This document shows positions 1-5,100 of a DNA stretch of 6,980 nt, piece after piece. The first letter of the stretch is position 1, and the number at the start of each line of letters is the position of its first letter. The DNA lies in NCBI GenBank assembly GCA_028277025.1, contig JAPYVG010000080.1:1-6980 (forward strand), in the 5' to 3' direction. The translations under genes were made by a program, and so were the position numbers. This DNA comes from Sulfolobaceae archaeon (GTDB taxonomy: Archaea; Thermoproteota; Thermoprotei_A; Sulfolobales; Sulfolobaceae). Under the pieces are notes generated by a model. That model had not been told where the DNA came from and did not search any database. It saw only the letters and a program-made list of their open reading frames with translations.

Positions 1-355
1 GAAGTTTTATGGGGATAAAGCTTATGACGCTAATGAGGTTTACAAGACCGGGGTTGAGGTTGTTGTCCCACCTAGGAAGAACGCTACTACTAGGCGTGGC
101 CACCCCGCTAGGAGAAAGGCTGTAAGGGAGTTCAAGAGGTTGGGCTATAATCGTTGGAGGGAGGAGAAGGGTTACGGTGTTAGGTGGAGGATTGAGTCCT
201 TATTCTCTGCTGTGAAGCGTACTTTTGGGGAATCTGTTAGGGCTACAAGTTTTTTGGGACAAGTGGTTGAGGCTAAGCTCAAGTTCTGGGCTTATACATG
301 GATGGTCCACTTGGCTAATTCTTTAGTTGGTAGAGCTCCGGGAATTAGAGTGTAA
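1..355 (+). mobile_element. Insertion sequence, right-hand part, IS5-like
   Basis: The transposase tail implies that the 3' portion of an insertion sequence occupies the left edge. The terminal inverted repeat should lie shortly after the stop codon. The left end is outside the window, so neither the inverted repeat pair nor a target-site duplication can be matched. The true boundary therefore probably falls somewhere between about 356 and 420, and the end given here is only the end of the coding part. Confidence 0.6.
2..355 (+). CDS. IS5-like transposase, C-terminal part (5' end outside window)
   Basis: This frame is open from base 2 to a TAA stop at 353-355 and gives 117 residues, so the gene is cut by the left edge. 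A TTG-started frame at 140 is only an internal piece of it. The fragment begins with KFYGDKAYDAN, which fits the region of the second catalytic Asp of DDE transposases. It then has VVVPPRKNA and a basic stretch. YGVRWRIESLFSAVK follows and matches the Y-x2-R-x3-E-x6-K signature of IS4/IS5-type transposases, where the Glu is the third catalytic residue. The protein cuts and joins transposon ends. Base composition is clearly richer in G+C than the genes to the right, as expected for a recently acquired element. I cannot name the exact IS, nor tell whether the 5' part is intact. Confidence 0.85.
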   Translation, partial: KFYGDKAYDANEVYKTGVEVVVPPRKNATTRRGHPARRKAVREFKRLGYNRWREEKGYGVRWRIESLFSAVKRTFGESVRATSFLGQVVEAKLKFWAYTWMVHLANSLVGRAPGIRV

Positions 356-382
356 GCTTGCGAATAACGTTAAATATTAATT

Positions 383-399
383 ACTGAAAAATTCTCAGT
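383..399. repeat. 17-bp near-palindrome between the IS and the methylase gene
   Basis: ACTGAAAAATTCTCAGT pairs with its own reverse complement at seven of eight positions around a central base, with one mismatch. It sits 28 bp after the transposase stop and upstream of the putative promoter. It could be an operator, a small hairpin, or part of the IS end. The sequence alone does not decide, and the AT-rich setting makes chance dyads fairly common. Confidence 0.3.
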
Positions 400-454
400 G
401 TATCATATCATACTTATGAAATAAATTGAAGAGATCAACAAAACATATAAAGGG

Positions 455-466
455 GTAAAATTTAAA
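455..466 (+). promoter_or_regulatory. Archaeal BRE/TATA-like promoter for the methylase gene
   Basis: GTAAAA at 455-460 fits the archaeal BRE pattern RNWAAW and is followed directly by TTTAAA at 461-466, a good archaeal TATA box. Transcription would start about 25 bases downstream, near 488-492. This is just before an ATG at 494 and gives the methylase a leader of roughly 80 nt. A second TATA-like stretch (CATATAAAG, 444-452) lies just upstream, so the exact element is uncertain. Confidence 0.4.
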
Positions 467-493
467 GGGGAAGAGTTGAAAATTAATTGGCTA

Positions 494-547
494 ATGGATG
501 AGAGTGTTGAATACCCTAGGTATTGGAACGGTGAGTTTGACCCGTAA
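494..547 (+). other. Short open frame (17 aa) before the methylase; leader peptide or gene remnant
   Basis: ATG at 494 opens a 17-residue frame ending WNGEFDP with a TAA at 545-547, which is 21 bp before the preferred methylase start. The same frame is open back to 425, after an in-frame TAA at 422-424, giving 40 codons with no ATG or GTG near the start. A TTG at 476 preceded by GGGG is another possible start. Two readings fit. It may be a leaderless short upstream ORF, because the predicted transcription start lies only a few bases before ATG 494. It may instead be the 3' remnant of an operon partner whose body was lost on the IS side. I do not recognise the peptide, and chance cannot be excluded at this length. 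Confidence 0.2.
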
Positions 548-558
548 CCTTAAGATTA

Positions 559-562
559 GGAG
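559..562 (+). promoter_or_regulatory. Shine-Dalgarno site that decides the methylase start
   Basis: GGAG at 559-562 abuts the ATG at 563 with no spacing, but lies 6 bases before the second in-frame ATG at 569. The latter is normal spacing for SD-led translation. An in-frame TAG at 557-559 rules out any start further upstream. The second ATG is therefore preferred. Confidence 0.5.
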
Positions 563-568
563 ATGTGT

Positions 569-2176
569 ATGACAAGGCTAATAGATGACCTAGAGCCGTT
601 AATATCTGAAGTTAACAAGAGAATCAGTACAAAAGAGAAAGGTGGAGTGAAAAAGGAAGCAAATTTACACAGATGGTGGTCAAGAAGATTTATTCATTTG
701 TATAGAGCTATTCTTGTGTCTTTTTTGCTAGAAGATAATGACATAGAACTTTTTCTTAAGGGATTAGAGGATCCTAGTGTAATAGATGCTAAGGGATCAA
801 TATTTTTAGAACCAATGGCTGGTGGAGGAACAGGTGTTATTGAAGCTTCATTGTATAATTATAACGCTTATGGCATTGATGTAAATCCTATAGCAGTTAA
901 GATAATTCACGGTTATTCCATTCTAAGGAAAGACGTAAATTACGATAGTATTTTTTCTCTCCTTAATAGTATAAAGGAGGAATTATCATGGCTATGGACG
1001 TATAATGGTGAAATTATTCCTTACGTTTTCATAACCAGAAACAGAGTTCCCACTTGGATTTATTCCAAAAGGAAAAATGGTAAACACTACAAAGTAATAC
1101 TATGCCCTAATTGCGGTAACGTGTTTGAAACATCGGAAGAAAAAACTACGAGATGTCCTTACTGCGGTTTTAATGTAACAATTTCTATCAAACCGATGTA
1201 TCAACCCGTAAGATACGTTAACTATTTCAACAACTGGAAAAGTTTCGGATTTATAGATGGGAAAAGAAATTTCCATTTTGATGAAAAGTGGTTAAACGAG
1301 AGAAATGAAAAGTTAAAGAATATACCTGCAATTAATGTGAAAGTCAATTTTGAGAAATTGAAGGAAGGGAAAAGGTTAATTAACAACGGGATCGCTAACC
1401 CCTCCCTAATTTTTACCCCCGCACAAATTTACACTTTCTATAAGATAACGGAAAGATCTAAGCAATTAGGTGATAACGAGAGATATCTTTTAATGCTATC
1501 TGCAAGCGACTCAACCAAGACATGTTCAGTCTTATCTAAATGGTACCCTCCTCTAACCGAGCCAGTAATCTATGGAGGTGGAATAAAGGGCTTTTGGGTG
1601 CCTGAATACACGGTCGAAGTGAACCCGATAGCCTTTGAAGGAATCAAAACAAAGGCTAGAGGAACAATAATTTCCAGTATTAAAAAACAAATAGATATAA
1701 AATCTAAGTTTAAACTGAGAGGAGAGATAGTAAGTATATTAGGAGATGCATCGGAAATAGATTATCCTAAAAGCGACTTGATAGTTATAGATCCACCATA
1801 CTACGACTTTTGTATAAGCTATGCATCACTAAGCCTACCACATTATGTAACTATTTCAATGTTCGAAAACATGAAAGACATCGACGAGATTATAGAGAGA
1901 GAGATAAAATGTGATAAGAATTACTTCAGCAAGTTAAAAACAATACTTAGTAAAAGTGCATATGCGTTAAAGGACGGAGGCAGAATTGTACTTATCATAA
2001 ATTTAGGCAGAGACAGTCAATACTGGGAAAATATACAAAGAATCATTGAAGAGACCGGGCTTGATATTATCAACGTATACGATGTCTTAGGAGAGGGTCC
2101 AGGTAAATTGGGAAGGTCACAAAATAGAACTAATAAAGTCATTGTGTTATATAAAAAAGTTAGATACTTATTGTGA
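569..2176 (+). CDS. DUF1156/COG1743-type DNA methyltransferase with zinc ribbon (N6-adenine or N4-cytosine)
   Basis: Predicted 535-residue DNA amino-methyltransferase that would transfer a methyl group from SAM to adenine N6 or cytosine N4. Residues 34-40 read HRWWSRR, the N-terminal motif of DUF1156/COG1743 methylases. EPMAGGGTG (81-89) is the SAM-binding motif I, followed by GIDVNP with acidic D104. CPNCG and CPYCG (C179, C182, C196, C199) form a four-cysteine zinc ribbon. DPPY at 408-411 is the catalytic motif IV, and its aspartate-proline-proline-aromatic form indicates amino rather than C5 methylation. A C-terminal Rossmann strand follows (GGRIVLIIN). The protein is much shorter than many DUF1156 methylases, which often reach 800-1000 residues, so specificity domains may be reduced. 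The start at 569 is chosen by the SD spacing; 563 is the alternative (537 aa). It probably marks self DNA in a defence system with the convergent helicase gene. The family is well supported, the exact base modified is not, and the partner role is inferred. Confidence 0.85.
   Translation: MTRLIDDLEPLISEVNKRISTKEKGGVKKEANLHRWWSRRFIHLYRAILVSFLLEDNDIELFLKGLEDPSVIDAKGSIFLEPMAGGGTGVIEASLYNYNAYGIDVNPIAVKIIHGYSILRKDVNYDSIFSLLNSIKEELSWLWTYNGEIIPYVFITRNRVPTWIYSKRKNGKHYKVILCPNCGNVFETSEEKTTRCPYCGFNVTISIKPMYQPVRYVNYFNNWKSFGFIDGKRNFHFDEKWLNERNEKLKNIPAINVKVNFEKLKEGKRLINNGIANPSLIFTPAQIYTFYKITERSKQLGDNERYLLMLSASDSTKTCSVLSKWYPPLTEPVIYGGGIKGFWVPEYTVEVNPIAFEGIKTKARGTIISSIKKQIDIKSKFKLRGEIVSILGDASEIDYPKSDLIVIDPPYYDFCISYASLSLPHYVTISMFENMKDIDEIIEREIKCDKNYFSKLKTILSKSAYALKDGGRIVLIINLGRDSQYWENIQRIIEETGLDIINVYDVLGEGPGKLGRSQNRTNKVIVLYKKVRYLL
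2153..2158 (-). terminator. T6 run directly after the helicase stop
   Basis: On the minus strand the TAA stop (2162-2160) is followed by one C and then six T residues. Archaeal termination in Sulfolobales often uses short oligo-T runs. This one lies inside the 3' coding end of the convergent methylase gene. No hairpin is visible and no comparable strong T-run follows the methylase stop, so this is only a candidate. Confidence 0.25.
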
Positions 2177-5100
2177 AGTTTTGAGCTTTGTCACTCTTCT
2201 GACAGTTCCAACTACCTGAAATAGTAATCTTATTCCCATTTGTGTACAACCTATTATCAAATTCTATAGTGTATTCCTTGTAGTGAATATTATTTTGTAA
2301 ATTTAACTTAAATCTATTAGTAGATGTTAATTTCCCTATTAAGGTTTTAATAGTACTATCATCTAACTTTTGGCGATTATTATTATCATCGATTATTAGT
2401 TCCACTGAGAGTGACGGGTTTGAACTTAAAGCATCTTCTATCACCTTAAGGCAACTTTCGTCGATATATGCTGACTTTATAATTGCTTTTCTAGCGTCAC
2501 GGTCTGTAAGGTAGTACCTTAGTAAATCAAATCCGAGTTTGGACGTCCCATATACTTGTATGGCATTTTTGATTTTTCCTTTATTGGCTATCTCTTTAAG
2601 GAATAATTTAGCTAATCTTCTACTTGTTATTAGATTTTGATAGAGGGGATAATGACATTCGTCTATCATTACACAAGATGAGCATCCATCAACACAAAAT
2701 CTTCCTAACGCAATATCGGCGTAATCTAAATATTTAGATGCTTTCGGCGCCTGATTAGGTTTTAATCTGAGAGAGTTAGATAGCTTAAGAGAGATAGATA
2801 GCTTAAATATATATAGATCAGGTCGTATATGACTCCTTAACATTCCTTTTAAAATATTTACATCTTCCTTCAGATATGGATTAGAACCTATTAATGATTG
2901 TTTTAAGCTCTTGAGCTTAGATCCATATTGCTTAATTTCAATTGTATGTTGATTGAGGGATTTAGTTACAAAGTTTATGAATGAATCAATAAAGTTTTGA
3001 AAGTTTCTAAAGTTGGATTTAAGTATGGATGAGAATTTGAGCACTCCGAAAGATGTTTTTTCATAAATATATATCGAATCACTGGAGTACGAAGGATCGC
3101 TAATGTTAAATTCATAATAATAATCAATGAGATCTTCTTCTATATCTAATTCTAGTGAAATAAATTCATAAATTAAGTGAGCTAAAGTATGCAATAACAC
3201 GGCATAAGCAAAATCTAGGAATTTTTCCCTATTTTTTCCTAGCACATCCTTCTCAAAGTTTGAATAAGAGTTAGATTTGTTAGTTAATCTTTTTATTGCT
3301 CTATAAACACTCTTTCTTCCAGTTTTCAGTAGATAATATTTAGTGAGTAATATCTGAAGTAATTTATTGTTTTTCTGAGAATTAAAAAGTATATTCTCCA
3401 GGATTTTTCTTACAAGTATTCTATTGAACGTTATCTCTATTGCATTCGTATCATGCAATTTTTCTCTTACTTTCGGATTCAAATAAATAATTTGAGGCGT
3501 ATCGTTTACGAATATTGTGACACCATATAACGTCTTATACAACGGGAATGATGGATTTTCTGATATCTTGAATAAAGGTGATGTTATTGCTATACTTGAG
3601 CGAGTTGGTGATAAGGTTTTAATTTTAAAGAGTAATAAAGGTCGTTTAGCTAACTTCATACTGTAACCATTCCATAGAGGACATTGCTGGCGATTTTGTG
3701 CTATTATATTTCTAAAGATAGTGCAAGAGTAAGAGAAAGGACATGTTATATCAAAAACATCATTCGTAATACTTAAGCCGTAGTCACACGTTTTAGTATA
3801 GTTTAATATTAATGGATTATACTTAATTCTAAGCTGAGTAGCTTTATTAAATAGCTTGGAGGTGTTCATTTGTAAATAATCTTGAAGATAACTCTTGTCT
3901 ACACCTAGTTTAACATAGAATTCTCTTTCTTTGCCTAATATAACTATAGGTGATTTCAATATATCTTCCATTTGGAGAAGATTATACATCTTAACGTTAC
4001 CGTTTAATGAGGTAACATCAATTACTTTATGTCCAGAACGTATTGGTATCCCTATAAATTGTCCTATTTTTTTGGTACCATTCCAGTAATTTTTGGAAGG
4101 ATCTAACCCAAGTAATAAGACAGCATATTTAGGAATTTGACTACCCCCTGACACATAGTGAGAGTAGTCTAAAGGTATAAATGGAGGGAAACGTGAAAAT
4201 AATTGTTCTAAACTCATATAATTATCTGAAATATATACAGGACTCCAGCTGTTATTATTAAATTCGTCTATTTCTAGTCTTATAACATTGAGATTATTGT
4301 CTACGATATTTAATCCAGAGTTAGAAACAGACGAATAATCAAATATAAAATCTTTAATGCTAGTATTCCCACCAAAAGATCTTTTAGTACTTAATACTTT
4401 ACTACATATGTTTCTAAAACTAGTAATACTATTCACTTTATTTACAGTCTTTATATAATTTCGTACAGTTTTGTCTACTTTTTCAAATTTTTCAACTAAT
4501 TCTTGCTTTAATTGCGATATTTTATCCTTAACTTCTTTTATTTTCTTACTAGACTTAGTATTAAAAACTTCCTCGATGTATTTCTGTATATTTAATAATT
4601 CTGATTGTATGTTGAGTATTTCTTTTTGAATTTCATTTCCAACTTTTGATAGATTATTCAGATTATCTAATTCATTTATAACATTAGTTTTAAAGTAGTC
4701 TAAGACTAACTTAGATTTTTGATCAATTGTTACTAAACTCGATTCAACATTTGGTGTAAAAACATCAGAATACTTCTTTCTTAACTCTAAGAACTGTTCA
4801 TACCACCTACGAAATTTAATAGGAAATTCCTTGATTTTATTTTCATAGCTCTTCTCCTTTTCATATTCCTTAATTATTGAATCGCATGAAGTAACACTGG
4901 AACTTTTAGCACATAAATTAGAGTATAAGTCATTTAGCTCATTGAGAACTTGGCTGTGAACTGAAGCTGAAGATTTATGTAAGCTAGTTTTAGAGTTTAG
5001 ATTAATTATATAATTAATATAATCACATACATCGAAGTTTCCGACTTGATTATTATAATAACTTATAGCACCATTGAGCAGGAGATTAAATTCTACGATC

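Noticed and set aside
140..355. Separate 71-residue gene starting at TTG 140
   Set aside because: The same frame is open to the left edge and carries the transposase motif around the second catalytic Asp, so this is an internal part of the transposase.
2376..2396. ATTATTATTATC-like run resembling a microsatellite
   Set aside because: It encodes the Asp/Asn run in the PLD domain and is short; codon bias explains it.
5001..5018. Perfect 18-bp palindrome ATTAATTATATAATTAAT
   Set aside because: It is made only of A and T within AT-rich coding sequence (encoding Asn/Ile-rich residues) far from any gene start, so it is most likely a composition effect.
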